Translations under genes and position numbers: made by a program
In this document: positions 37,646-46,908 of the stretch, piece by piece
How the letters are laid out: every line of letters starts with the position of its first letter
Numbering within the stretch: position 1 is the stretch's first letter
From: Myxococcus dinghuensis
GTDB taxonomy: Bacteria; Myxococcota; Myxococcia; Myxococcales; Myxococcaceae
Direction of reading: 5' to 3'
Length of the DNA: 64,000 bases
Assembly (NCBI RefSeq): GCF_024198235.1
Contig: NZ_JAKCFB010000006.1
Location: 124,001 to 188,000 of the forward strand
The notes under the pieces: model-generated
What the model was told of the DNA's origin: nothing
Seen by the model: the letters and a program-made list of their open reading frames with translations, nothing else
Databases searched by the model: none

Positions 37646-37940
37646 GACGTACGACTCCTGTGTGAGCGTCGTCTTGTCCTGACCGGGTACGGCGCACCTC
37701 GTCCGGGCACGGCGAGCCCACCCCGGGCGCGCCGCACGCGAGGCCTCATAGCGCCTCGACTCCCAGGTATCAACGCCTCCGCGCCCGCCGGATTCCCGGA
37801 AGGCCTGCTCCAATCCGGACACGACCCCGTCATCCCGGGGAGAGGCGGCCCTTCGGGCGCCTCGTCCCGTCCCCTCCCCGCGTCCCTAGGTTCCCCGGGA
37901 CCTGGAGCGGCCCGTCGGTCGGCTCCCCAAGGAGGACCTC

Positions 37941-38657
37941 ATGTCCCGATGGCTCGCCGTGTCCCTGGTGCTCCCCGCGCTGCTGCTCACGCCACCGGCC
38001 CGAGGCGAAGAACTCCATCAGGACATGTCTCCCACCGAGGGGTTCGTGCAGGAGGAGCCGTCCCTGGAGGGGCGGTTCGCCATCAACGTGGGCGCAAGCC
38101 TCGTCATCCCCATCTCCGACGCGAACAACCGCTTCGACGTCGGCTGGGGCTTCGTCGTCGGTGGCGCCTACAACTTCACGGACATGTTCAGCGTCCAGGC
38201 CGAGTACCAGTACAGCGACTTCGACGTGAAGGACAGCGCGCTCGCCCAGGAGGCCATCTCCGGCGACCACGTCCTCCAGTACGGCGACCTGAACGTCATC
38301 GTCAACCTGGTGCCCCGCAAGCGCTGGGGCATCTATCTGCTCGGCGGGCCCGGCATCTACTACCGCAAGGTGGAGCTGACTCAGTTCGGGGGCGCCGTGG
38401 TGGCGCCGGTCTGCGACCCGTGGCTGCTCGTCTGCTTCGACGACGTCGTCGCGGTGGACAACGTGCTCGGCTCCCGCAGCTCCACGGACTTCGGCCTCAA
38501 CGGCGGCGTGGGCTTCACCTACCGCGTCTACGGCCCCATGCGCGTCTACGTGGAGGCCCGCTACCACTACATCTTCGGCCCGCGCTTCGACACGCCCACC
38601 GGCTCCCACCGGGCGAACGGCCAGTACCTGCCCATCAACCTCGGCCTGCGCTTCTGA
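37941..38657 (+). CDS. Outer membrane beta-barrel protein (OmpA/OmpW-like porin fold)
   Basis: 238 residues with a signal peptide (MSRWLAVSLVLPALLLTPPARG). Eight or so amphipathic strands can be followed, for example AINVGASLVIPIS, FSVQAEYQYSDF and RVYVEARYHYIFG, with a terminal GLRF. A near-perfect AAGGAGG lies before ATG 37941. Role unknown. It is the first of two genes in the same direction, 60 bases before the AspT-type antiporter. Confidence 0.72.
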   Translation: MSRWLAVSLVLPALLLTPPARGEELHQDMSPTEGFVQEEPSLEGRFAINVGASLVIPISDANNRFDVGWGFVVGGAYNFTDMFSVQAEYQYSDFDVKDSALAQEAISGDHVLQYGDLNVIVNLVPRKRWGIYLLGGPGIYYRKVELTQFGGAVVAPVCDPWLLVCFDDVVAVDNVLGSRSSTDFGLNGGVGFTYRVYGPMRVYVEARYHYIFGPRFDTPTGSHRANGQYLPINLGLRF

Positions 38658-38717
38658 GGAGCGGCTCCACGTCCGTCCGTCCCTGGAAGGCCACCATCCC
38701 GCAGGAGGGAGCGACGC

Positions 38718-40556
38718 ATGCGAAGCCACGCGCGTCACGCCATGATTCTCGCAGGTGCCGTCGTCCTCGGGCTGGCGGTCTTCGCGTACGCCCAGCAAGG
38801 GGAGCCACCGCCGCAACCGCCGCCGCCCCAGCACGGCCCCATCGGCCGCGTCCTGGCCTACATGGACAAGGAGCCCTTCATCATCATGTTCCTCGTCATC
38901 GCCGCCGGCTATGCGCTCGGCGCGGTGAAGGTGAAGGGCATCGCCATGGGCTCCACCGCGGCCACGCTGCTGCTGGCGCTCGTCATCAGCTTCTGGGCCT
39001 TCCAGTCATACCACGTCCAGTACGCGCTGCCGGAGTTCACCAGCACGGTGTTCTTCAACCTCTTCATCTTCGCCATCGGGATGAAGGTGGGCCCCCAGTT
39101 CCTGGGCGGCATCCATCGCGAGGGCAAGCACCTCATCCTCCTGGCGTTGTTCGTGCCGCTGCTGTCGACGCTGCTCACCTACCTCTCGCGCTACGTCTTC
39201 CATCTGGCGCCGGGGCTGCTGGCGGGCATCGTCTCCGGCGCGAACACCGCCACGCCGGGCTTCGGCGCCGCGAAGGCCGCGCTCGACAGCGGCGCCTCGG
39301 CCATCCCACCCGACCAGCTCAAGAAGGCGACGGCCAACCTCACCACGTCCTACGCCTTCCTCTACTGCACCAGCATGGTGCTGTTCACCGTGATGATGTC
39401 CGTGATGCCGCGGCTCTTCGGCCGGAACGCCGTGGCGGACGCGAAGCAGATGGAGAAGGAGATGGAGGGCGAGGACACCACGCCGCTGCCGGGCACCGCC
39501 GACTCCTTCATGCGGGGCTACATGCCGCTGGACCTGCGCGTGTTCCGGGTGGAGAACCCCGCCCTGGACGGGCGCACCGTCGCGGACCTGGACCACGCGC
39601 ATCCGCGCGTCGCCATCGAGCGCGTGTACCACGCGGGCCGCGTCTACAACCCGCCGCCCGACCTGGTGCTGCACCGGGGCGACGAGGTGGCCATGCTCGG
39701 CCCCGTCTCCCTGCTGCTCGCCGGCGGGCCCCACATCGGACCGGAGGTGGACGACTCGAAGCTGCGCAACGTGCGCTTCGACACGGTGGAGTTCATCGTC
39801 CACAACCCGGACGTGGTGGGCAAGACGCTGGGCGAGCTGGCGCTGCGGATGGGGCAAGGCATCTACCTCAACGCCATGTTCCGGGCCGGGGACCACGTGC
39901 CCATCAGCAGGGATCGCCTCGTGCGCAAGGGCGACGTGCTGCGCATCACCGGCAGCCCCCGGCGCGTCGCGTCGCTGCGCGACGAGCTGGGCCCGGAGGT
40001 GAAGCCCAGCATGTCCACGGACATCATCACCCTGGGGCTGGGCCTGGCCGCGGGCGCGCTGCTCGGCGCCCTCACCGTCCCCGTGTTCGGCATCAGGTTC
40101 AGCCTGGGGTCCGCCGTCGGCCTGCTCATCGTCAGCATCGGCCTGAGCATCCTGCGCACGCACAACCCCGCGCTGGGGGGACCGTTCCCGGAGTCGGCCC
40201 GTCAACTGCTGGAGGACATCGGGCTGAACGTCTTCATCGCCATCCTCGGGCTCAACGCGGGCGCGGGCGTCTCGGACGCCATCAAAGGGGGGCTGCTCGT
40301 GCCCACGCTCGTCATCGGCGCGGTCGCCGCCTTCGTGCCGCCCATCCTGGGCTGGGTCATCGGGCAGTACGCGTTCAAGATGAACAGCGCGGTGCTCATG
40401 GGCGCCATCTCCGGCGCGCGCTGCAACAGCGCGGGCATGCGGGCCTCCGAGGAGGCCGCCCAGAGCATCGTCCCGGCCATCGGCTACCCCGTCACCTTCG
40501 CCATCTCCAACCTGCTGCTGACCCTCATCTCCTACCTGTTCGCCCTCATGGGGTGA
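38718..40556 (+). CDS. AspT/YbjL-type aspartate-alanine antiporter
   Basis: 612-residue transporter of the aspartate:alanine exchanger family. It has two membrane halves (about 50-230 and 420-612), each with an Asp-Al-exchange repeat, and a central cytosolic part with two TrkA-C-like domains (for example RVYNPPPDLVLHRGDEVAMLG and DRLVRKGDVLRITG). Family members swap aspartate for alanine together with aspartate 4-decarboxylase, producing proton motive force. A truncated decarboxylase gene lies 3.3 kb downstream on the other strand. The start at ATG 38718 follows GGAGGGA. The substrate is inferred; the YidE branch is an alternative. Confidence 0.85.
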   Translation: MRSHARHAMILAGAVVLGLAVFAYAQQGEPPPQPPPPQHGPIGRVLAYMDKEPFIIMFLVIAAGYALGAVKVKGIAMGSTAATLLLALVISFWAFQSYHVQYALPEFTSTVFFNLFIFAIGMKVGPQFLGGIHREGKHLILLALFVPLLSTLLTYLSRYVFHLAPGLLAGIVSGANTATPGFGAAKAALDSGASAIPPDQLKKATANLTTSYAFLYCTSMVLFTVMMSVMPRLFGRNAVADAKQMEKEMEGEDTTPLPGTADSFMRGYMPLDLRVFRVENPALDGRTVADLDHAHPRVAIERVYHAGRVYNPPPDLVLHRGDEVAMLGPVSLLLAGGPHIGPEVDDSKLRNVRFDTVEFIVHNPDVVGKTLGELALRMGQGIYLNAMFRAGDHVPISRDRLVRKGDVLRITGSPRRVASLRDELGPEVKPSMSTDIITLGLGLAAGALLGALTVPVFGIRFSLGSAVGLLIVSIGLSILRTHNPALGGPFPESARQLLEDIGLNVFIAILGLNAGAGVSDAIKGGLLVPTLVIGAVAAFVPPILGWVIGQYAFKMNSAVLMGAISGARCNSAGMRASEEAAQSIVPAIGYPVTFAISNLLLTLISYLFALMG

Positions 40557-40571
40557 GCTGGAGGTCGCGTC

Positions 40572-41492
40572 GTGAGCCCTGCCCTGCCCTCCTGGAACGA
40601 CGGTGACGCCCGGCGGGCGCTGCTGTCCTTCGTCGCCGCGGTGACCGCCGAAGGGAGCCCGACCTTCGTCCGCCCCGAGGACCGGGTCGCCGTGTTCGAC
40701 AACGACGGGACGCTGTGGGCCGAACAGCCCATGTACGTCCAAGCCCGCTTCGCCATCGACCGGGTCAAGGCGCTCGCGCTCCATCACCCGGAGTGGCACG
40801 GACGGCAGCCGTTCAAGGCCGTCCTCGAGGACGACGCGGAGGCCCTCCAGGCGCTCAGCGAGCACGACGCCGCCGCGCTCGTGGTGGCGACCCACGCGGG
40901 GATGACCACGGGTGAGTTCAGGCGCCAGGCCCGCGAGTGGTTGGCCGCGGCCCGCCACCCGCGCTTCCAACGCCCGTTCACCCGCTGCGTCTACCAGCCC
41001 ATGCTCGAGCTGCTCGACTACCTGCGCGAACACGACTTCGACCTGCACGTCGTCTCCGGTGGTGGCGTCGACTTCCTGCGCGCGTTCTGCGAGGAGACCT
41101 ATGGCATCCCCGCCTCCCACATCATCGGCAGCAGCGGCAAGACGCGCTTCGAGCTGCGCGACGAAGGGCCCGTGCTGGTCAAGCTCCCCAGCCTGACCAG
41201 CCTCGATGACGGCGAGGGCAAGCCCATCAACATCCACCTGCACATCGGCAAGCGGCCGCTGCTCGCGTTCGGCAACTCGGACGGCGACCTCCAGATGCTC
41301 CAGTACGCGAGCGCGGACGGGCTCCCCCACCTGCGCCTGCTCCTGCACCACGACGACGCGGAGCGGGAGTACGCCTACGACCGCGACGCTCGCGCCGGAA
41401 GGCTGGACCATGCCCTCGACTACGCCGCGAGTGACGGGTGGACCGTGGTGAGCATGCGCTCGGATTGGAAGGACGTCTTCCCGGTCCAGTGA
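40572..41492 (+). CDS. HAD-superfamily phosphatase
   Basis: 306-residue hydrolase with motif I DNDGTLW (nucleophile and acid Asp near residue 43-45), motif II VVSGGG around 160, and motif IV GNSDGD near 235. The type I cap lies between motifs I and II. This pattern is like the phosphoserine phosphatase group. GTG 40572 is preceded by GGAGG. It lies 15 bases after the antiporter stop, probably in one transcript. Substrate unknown. Confidence 0.82.
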   Translation: MSPALPSWNDGDARRALLSFVAAVTAEGSPTFVRPEDRVAVFDNDGTLWAEQPMYVQARFAIDRVKALALHHPEWHGRQPFKAVLEDDAEALQALSEHDAAALVVATHAGMTTGEFRRQAREWLAAARHPRFQRPFTRCVYQPMLELLDYLREHDFDLHVVSGGGVDFLRAFCEETYGIPASHIIGSSGKTRFELRDEGPVLVKLPSLTSLDDGEGKPINIHLHIGKRPLLAFGNSDGDLQMLQYASADGLPHLRLLLHHDDAEREYAYDRDARAGRLDHALDYAASDGWTVVSMRSDWKDVFPVQ

Positions 41493-41505
41493 CACCCCGG
41501 GGGCC

Positions 41506-42393
41506 TCAGGCGGGAACGCCCCCATGGGGCCACCGCGAGCGCGTGGAGTCCTCCCGTCGCTTCACCCACATCCGATACGGCAGCAGCGCCGCGACGCGGA
41601 TGAGCACATAGGCGCCGACGACCCCCGCGACCTGCAGCGCCCGCAGGTTCGGATAGCTCTGGCTGATGATGGTCATCGACAAGACGGGGTGCGCGAAGGC
41701 GGCGGCGATGGCCACGGCCTTGCGGTCCTCCAGCCGGGGGCCTCCGGCCCAGTGCCCCAGGAGCGCCGCCAGCGTCACCATCACCACCAGCGCCAGCACC
41801 GCGAGCCACGCGACCTTCAGGAGCTGGGGGCCGACGATGAACAGCAACACCACGGCCACGGCCAGCAGCAGGACGGTGAACAGCCGGTTGCACCAGGGCG
41901 CCAGGGCCGCCGCCGCGCGGGGGAAGAGCCGCTGGACGGCGATCCCCACCACGAGCGGCGGGAAGATCTTCACCGCGAGCAGGCGGAACACCAGGGCGGG
42001 AGTGGCCTCGAAGTCCACGCCCATGCGGACGTCCAGGCGTGCGACCCAGAACGGCACCGTCACGAGGGAGAACACGCACAGGAGCATCAGCAGGTTCATC
42101 GACGTCGTGGGACTGGCGCCGAACGACTTCGCCTGGTTCAACTGGAGCGGCGCGCCGGGGCAGACGGCCATCAGGAGGACGGCGCTGCCCACCACCGTCG
42201 GCAGGCGGAACAGCATGACGACGGCGAGGGCCACCAGCGGAACGAGCACCAGGACCACGAGCAGCGCGCGGAGGTAGAGCGCCGGGCGGTCGAGCACCTG
42301 CCGCAGCGCGCCGCGCTGCCGGACGAGCCCCTGGGTGAACATGAACAGGGTCACGATGTTGGACAACACGAACACGATGAGGGTCCTGAGCAT
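41506..42393 (-). CDS. BASS-type sodium/anion symporter-like membrane protein
   Basis: 295 residues with eight to nine hydrophobic segments. The pattern resembles bile-acid:sodium symporter relatives: MAVCPGAPLQLNQAKSFGA in the first crossover region and AAAFAHPVLSMTI in the second. ATG 42393 has an AGGAG site six bases away; in-frame codons upstream have none. Substrate unknown. Convergent with the phosphatase gene (14 bases between stops). Confidence 0.68.
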   Translation of the reverse strand: MLRTLIVFVLSNIVTLFMFTQGLVRQRGALRQVLDRPALYLRALLVVLVLVPLVALAVVMLFRLPTVVGSAVLLMAVCPGAPLQLNQAKSFGASPTTSMNLLMLLCVFSLVTVPFWVARLDVRMGVDFEATPALVFRLLAVKIFPPLVVGIAVQRLFPRAAAALAPWCNRLFTVLLLAVAVVLLFIVGPQLLKVAWLAVLALVVMVTLAALLGHWAGGPRLEDRKAVAIAAAFAHPVLSMTIISQSYPNLRALQVAGVVGAYVLIRVAALLPYRMWVKRREDSTRSRWPHGGVPA

Positions 42394-42507
42394 GCTCGGC
42401 TCCTGTCGGGCGGCGCGCACCGGGCCCCACCATGGGTCTTCATCACTCGGGGCGTGCGTCGGAAGGGCCGGGCGACCGGGGCTCCGCGCCCACGTCCCCC
42501 CGCGCGC

Positions 42508-43659
42508 TCAACTCACGCTCTCCCGGAGCTGGTCGACGACCGAGAGGAACTGTCGGTCCAGCATGAGCAGCAGCCCCAGCGGCAGGAGCGCGGCGATGCC
42601 CACCGCGATGAAGGCGCGCCGGTCATAGAGGAACAGCCGCATCCGCCGCGAGACCTGGAAGGAGGTCCCCAGGTCCGTCAGCGACGAGAAGTCCTCGGCC
42701 GACAGCGGGTCCACCCCCGGTTCCCTCCGGAACCAGCGGTGCTCGAAGTCGCGGGAGTGGCGCGCCGCGACGACGGAGAACCAGGGGTCGCCCCAGCGCT
42801 TGGACTTGACCAGCGCCGAGCTGAAGAACGCGAGCGGCCCGAACACCACGAGGCACGACAGCACGCCGAAGATGAGCTGCGGCATCACGTACTCGATGGG
42901 GGCCTCGGTGATGGCGGCGGCGTTCCTCCGGAAGGAGTAGGCGGCGACGGGCATGGCCACCGCGAACACCACCATGGAGAAGCTGGCCTGACAGATGGGC
43001 AGGAAGCCCAGTCCCCCCATCATGTCCGGGTGGGTGGGGATCAGCGTCAGGGGCAGCCGCGAGGCCCGCCACAGGAACACCGTCCACACCACGCCCCGCC
43101 ACAGCCACCGGAGCACCAGGAAGCGCAGCAGCGGTTGGGCCACCAGCAGGTACCAGGTCCCCGCCATCGTGACGTGATGGCCCGTGCCCTCGGACTCCAG
43201 CCAGTCACGCGTGCCGTCCGGGGGCACCAGCATCCCCAGGGCGAGCACCAACGCCACCAGGGCCAGCTCCACCGCCGGCAGGTCCCTCCAGTCCGTCACC
43301 CGCCGGAGGAGGGCCTCGTAGCGCGCCCTCCCCTCGCCTTCGATCAACATGGCCCGGGGAAACTGCCGGACCGCGACGCCGAGGCGACCGTCGATATAGG
43401 GCTCCGCCAGCACCAGCGCCGGTATCGACAGCAACAGCTCCGCGTGGACCTGGAGCTCGCGGAAGAGCCGCGCCAGCACGTCCCCCCGCTCCAGCGCGGC
43501 GAAGAGGACGATGGGCAGCCAACCCACCATCGCGAGGACGAACGCGCAGCGGATCACGCCTTGTCTCGGTGGACGGACGAGGTGCAGCCAGCGCATCAAC
43601 CTGTACGCGGGCCCGCCTCGCACCAGGGAGAACTCCTGCCAGGGAATCGTCGCGACCAT
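42508..43659 (-). CDS. Multi-pass membrane protein of unknown function
   Basis: 383 residues with about six strong hydrophobic stretches, including GVIRCAFVLAMVGWLPIVLF, LVALVLALGMLV, MVVFAVAMPVAAYSF and AALLPLGLLLML. Between them is a polar loop with many Arg residues (RARYEALLRRVTDW). No family is recognised. GAGGAG lies 11-12 bases ahead of ATG 43659. The upstream gene on the same strand is the truncated decarboxylase, ending only 7 bases before this start, so both may share a transcript. Confidence 0.65.
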   Translation of the reverse strand: MVATIPWQEFSLVRGGPAYRLMRWLHLVRPPRQGVIRCAFVLAMVGWLPIVLFAALERGDVLARLFRELQVHAELLLSIPALVLAEPYIDGRLGVAVRQFPRAMLIEGEGRARYEALLRRVTDWRDLPAVELALVALVLALGMLVPPDGTRDWLESEGTGHHVTMAGTWYLLVAQPLLRFLVLRWLWRGVVWTVFLWRASRLPLTLIPTHPDMMGGLGFLPICQASFSMVVFAVAMPVAAYSFRRNAAAITEAPIEYVMPQLIFGVLSCLVVFGPLAFFSSALVKSKRWGDPWFSVVAARHSRDFEHRWFRREPGVDPLSAEDFSSLTDLGTSFQVSRRMRLFLYDRRAFIAVGIAALLPLGLLLMLDRQFLSVVDQLRESVS

Positions 43660-43666
43660 CGGATGC

Positions 43667-44164
43667 TCAGGGCTCCTCGAAGGGTTTCTGGACCCGCTGC
43701 GGGTCCTGCGTCTCCAGCAACGCCCGTTGGCGCTCACTCCCTTCACGCCTCCAGCGCGCCGCGTCTCCACTCGCGGAGGGCGCGAAGCACGATGTCCTCG
43801 AGGCGCTGCGCACGGCGGGGCCGTCCTCGCACGACGACAGGAAGTCGCGCAGGCGCCGGGCGATGCCGGGCGAACGAGGCATGCCCCCCAACCCCACCTC
43901 GGGCTCGCTCCACGTGCCGCGGCTCTCGCGCAGCGCGAACTGGCTTGGCAGGCAGAAGGCCTCACGGGGCGTGGTGGCGACCCAGCTGGGATTGCCGTGT
44001 CCCGCGTCGAGCATCACCGCCGCGCGCGTGCGCTGGGCCTCGGCCGCCAGCTCGATGAGGGTGTCCTTCAGCTCGAAGGGGCTGAGCTCGTGCAGCTCCC
44101 GCGCTCCGGGCGCGGCGGCTTCGCCCACGCGCGTGCCCGGGTCCGTCGTCGTCTGCGTGCCCAT
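43667..44164 (-). pseudogene. aspD: Truncated aspartate 4-decarboxylase
   Basis: Residues 23-112 match the N-terminus of aspartate 4-decarboxylase: SPFELKDTLIELAAEA, then VMLDAGHGNPSWVATTPREAF, the first segment of a PLP enzyme that normally has about 530 residues. After DFLSS the sequence loses all similarity, and the frame ends at 165 residues without the PLP lysine domain. The start is intact and well served: AGGAGG, 8 bases, ATG. So the 5' end survives and the remainder is deleted or replaced. An AspT-type antiporter, the usual partner, is a few genes away. The short product cannot bind PLP and should be inactive. Confidence 0.75.
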
Positions 44165-44390
44165 GCCGTCACCCTCCTGGCGCCGTGTTGGCCAGGACAC
44201 GTTGTCCACGCGGTAACGGCTTGCCATCGAAGGCCCGCCTCGGCCGCGGGCGCTCGCGGGCTCGCGCGCTCCATCCCGAAGCGCCTCGCCTCCCCCGCCC
44301 TGGAGGACCGGATTGTCGTCGCGTCGGGGGCTCCCCAGCTTGCCGTCCGGGGGGCGCACGCGCCCCGCCTGCCGGAGAGCGAGGCGTCGG

Positions 44391-45410
44391 ATGAGCACGG
44401 ATGTCGTCGGCGAGGAAGCGGGCCGGAGTGGACACGTCAGCCGCAACGAGGTCGCCCCCGGGCCCGCGCCGCACCCTGGCATGGCGTGGATTCCGGGTGG
44501 CACCTACTGGATGGGCTCGGACCACCACTACCCCGAGGAGCGGCCCACGCATCAGGTGACGGTGAGCGGCCTCTGGATGGACGTCGCGCCCGTGACGAAC
44601 GAGGCCTTCGCGCGCTTCGTCGAAGCGACCGGCTACGTCACCGTCGCCGAGCGTCCCCTGGCCCCGGAGGACTTCCCCGGCGCGCGCCCCGAGCTGCTCG
44701 TCCCCGGCTCCCTCGTGTTCCGCAAGACGGCGCACCGGGTGGACCTCAAGGACCTGACCCAGTGGTGGGTCTACACCCCCGGCGCCTGCTGGAAGCACCC
44801 CTCCGGCCCGGGCAGCGACTGGCGGGGCCGCGAGCGACATCCCGTGGTCCACGTCGGCTTCGAGGACGCGGAGGCGTACGCGGCCTGGGCCGGCAAGGCG
44901 CTGCCCACCGAGGCCGAGTGGGAGCGTGGCGCGCGTGGAGGGTTGGACCGCAAGGTCTACGTCTGGGGCGACGAGTTCGCGCCGGAGGGCCGGCGCATGG
45001 CCAACATCTGGCAGGGTGAGTTCCCCTGGCAGAACCAGAATCCGGACGGCCAGGAGGGCACGTCACCGGTGGGCAGCTTCCCCGCCAACGGCTACGGCCT
45101 CTTCGACATGGCGGGCAACGTTTGGGAGTGGACCACGGACTGGTTCCAGGAGCGCCACCAGGGCAACGGCGGGAAGCCCTGCTGCATCCCCGTCAATCCG
45201 CGCGGCCCCGCGTCGGAGGGCCGCAGCTTCGACCCCTGCACGCCCCAGGTCCGCATCCCCCGCCGCGTCCTCAAGGGCGGCAGCCACCTGTGCGCTTCCA
45301 ACTACTGCCTGAGATACCGGCCCGCCGCGCGCTCCCCGCAGGCCGTCGACAGCGGGACGACGCACATCGGGTTCCGTTGCGTCGTCCGGCCGTTGGCCTC
45401 AGAGGGTTAG
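44391..45410 (+). CDS. Formylglycine-generating enzyme (sulfatase-modifying factor)
   Basis: 339-residue copper-dependent oxidase of the SUMF1/EgtB fold. It begins with the GGTYWMGSD region and includes DVAPVTNEAFARFV and the GNVWEWTTDWF motif. The C-terminal active-site segment has both redox cysteines, Cys301 and Cys306, in HLCASNYCLRYRPAARS, just as in human FGE (C336/C341). It should convert Cys to formylglycine in CxPxR sulfatases. No sulfatase gene is in the window. The start ATG 44391 follows GGAGAGCGAGG. The 3' end overlaps that of the convergent oxidoreductase by 12 bases. Confidence 0.92.
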   Translation: MSTDVVGEEAGRSGHVSRNEVAPGPAPHPGMAWIPGGTYWMGSDHHYPEERPTHQVTVSGLWMDVAPVTNEAFARFVEATGYVTVAERPLAPEDFPGARPELLVPGSLVFRKTAHRVDLKDLTQWWVYTPGACWKHPSGPGSDWRGRERHPVVHVGFEDAEAYAAWAGKALPTEAEWERGARGGLDRKVYVWGDEFAPEGRRMANIWQGEFPWQNQNPDGQEGTSPVGSFPANGYGLFDMAGNVWEWTTDWFQERHQGNGGKPCCIPVNPRGPASEGRSFDPCTPQVRIPRRVLKGGSHLCASNYCLRYRPAARSPQAVDSGTTHIGFRCVVRPLASEG

Positions 45411-46376
45411 GACGACCTTGCCGAAGGTCTGGTTGGACTCCAGGCGCCGGTGCGCGTCCGCCACCTGCTCCAGGGGGAACACCGAGTCGACGATGGGGCG
45501 CACGCGCCCCGCCACCAACTCCGGCAGCCAGCGTTCGCGGAAGCGGCCCGTGACGGCCTCCTTCATGGGCTGGGACATGGGGCGCAGCGCGATGCCCTTG
45601 ATCTGCAGGCGCCGGAGGATGACCTGCTTCAGGTCCAGGTCGGCCCACATCCCATCCAGTGCCCCCACGAGCACCAGGCTGCCGCCCTCCTTCAGCGAGG
45701 CGAGGTTGCGGGCCATGGCCGAGCCCCCGATGAAGTCCTCCACCACGTCGACCCCCACACCCCGTGTCCACCCGGCGACCGCGGCGCTGAAGTCCTCGCC
45801 GCGCAGCACGCCCGCCTCCGCGCCGAGCGCCACGCAGCGCCGCCGCTTGTCCTCCGTCCCCACGGAGACGAAGACGCGGGCGCCCACCGCTCGCGCCACC
45901 TGGATGCACGCGGTGCCCATGCCGCTCCCCCCGGCATGCACGAAGACGCTCTGCCCCTCGCGCAGCCCGCCCAGCTCGAGCAGCGACTCGTGCGCGGCGC
46001 AGAAGGCCTCGGGCGTGGCGGCGGCCTCGACGAAGGACCAGTCGTCGGGGACGCGGACGGCCATCCCCTCTTCCATCAGGCAGGCCTCCGCGTAGCCACC
46101 ACCGTCCACCAGCCCGAAGACGCGGGCGCCGCGCTCGAAGGCGCGCACGTCCACGCCGACCGCCTCCACGACCCCCGCCACCTCCACGCCCATCAGCGGG
46201 CTGGCGGCGCTCGCGGGCGCCTGGTAGCCCCCCGCGCGTTGCACCAGGTCCATGCGGTTGAGCGCGGAGGCATGCACGCGCACGAGGAGCTGACGGGGAC
46301 CGGGGACCGGGCGCGGCAGCTCCCGCAGGCACATCACCTCCGGGCCACCAGGCTGCTCCACCACCACCGCTCGCAT
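45399..46376 (-). CDS. Zinc-free quinone oxidoreductase-like enzyme (MDR superfamily)
   Basis: 325-residue medium-chain reductase. N-terminal GroES-like part with ASALNRMDLVQRAG, then the NAD(P)-binding HAGGSGMGTACIQVARA. The zinc ligands of alcohol dehydrogenases are lacking, so quinone or enone reduction is likely (QOR/PIG3 type). Last gene of the NRPS operon and 4 bases from the hydratase stop, so it may reduce an intermediate of that pathway. ATG 46376 chosen; further upstream ATGs exist in frame. Confidence 0.85.
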   Translation of the reverse strand: MRAVVVEQPGGPEVMCLRELPRPVPGPRQLLVRVHASALNRMDLVQRAGGYQAPASAASPLMGVEVAGVVEAVGVDVRAFERGARVFGLVDGGGYAEACLMEEGMAVRVPDDWSFVEAAATPEAFCAAHESLLELGGLREGQSVFVHAGGSGMGTACIQVARAVGARVFVSVGTEDKRRRCVALGAEAGVLRGEDFSAAVAGWTRGVGVDVVEDFIGGSAMARNLASLKEGGSLVLVGALDGMWADLDLKQVILRRLQIKGIALRPMSQPMKEAVTGRFRERWLPELVAGRVRPIVDSVFPLEQVADAHRRLESNQTFGKVVLTL

Positions 46377-46380
46377 CGCA

Positions 46381-46908
46381 TCAGTAGTTCGCATCCACAT
46401 CCACGCCATGGCCCCGGAAGGGCACGAGGAACGAGCGCTCGAAGGTCATCACCACCGTGCCGTCGGCCTTGAGGCCCCGGGTCTCCACGGTGACGACGCC
46501 CTGGGTCTTGCGTGAGCGGGACTTCCGCTTCGCCAACACCCGGCTCTCCGCGTAGAGCGTGTCGCCCACGAACACGGGCGCCGTCAACCGGATGCGATCC
46601 CACCCCAGGTTCGCCACGCCCTTCGCGCTGGTGCTGTTGAGACTCATCCCCCCCACGATGGCCAGCGTCACCAGGCTGGAGATCAGCGGGCGCTTCCACT
46701 CCGTCTTGCTCGCGTAGACGGCGTCGATGTGGAGCGGGTGGGTGTTGAGGCTCAGGAGGGACTGCCACATGTTGTCCACGTCCGTCAGCGTGCGGCCCGG
46801 ACGATGCTCGAAGACGTCGCCCACCTCGAAGTCGTCATAGAAGAGGCCGTGCGTCTCGCGATACCGCTGCTTGCCCACCTTCCTGTGGGCAGCCACCATC
46901 TTCTTCAT
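46381..46908 (-). CDS. MaoC-type enoyl-CoA hydratase
   Basis: 175-residue hot-dog protein. FYDDFEVGDVFEH starts the fold, and SLNTHPLHID is the variant active-site motif seen in mesaconyl-CoA hydratase-like MaoC proteins, in which Asn and His are kept. Mesaconyl-C1-CoA hydratases pair with beta-methylmalyl-CoA/malyl-CoA lyases, and the gene before it is such a lyase. It overlaps the lyase stop (ATGA). The true substrate in this operon is unknown: a 3-methylmalyl- or 3-hydroxyacyl thioester is a guess. Confidence 0.8.
   Translation of the reverse strand: MKKMVAAHRKVGKQRYRETHGLFYDDFEVGDVFEHRPGRTLTDVDNMWQSLLSLNTHPLHIDAVYASKTEWKRPLISSLVTLAIVGGMSLNSTSAKGVANLGWDRIRLTAPVFVGDTLYAESRVLAKRKSRSRKTQGVVTVETRGLKADGTVVMTFERSFLVPFRGHGVDVDANY

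Noticed and set aside
37646-37700. Guanidine-II (mini-ykkC) riboswitch ahead of the Gdx-type exporter
   Set aside because: ACGAC/GTCGT can pair, but no two hairpins with ACGR loops are present.
39006-41525. An 839-codon open frame on the minus strand
   Set aside because: Shadow of the antiporter and phosphatase genes; composition is biased and no domain is visible.
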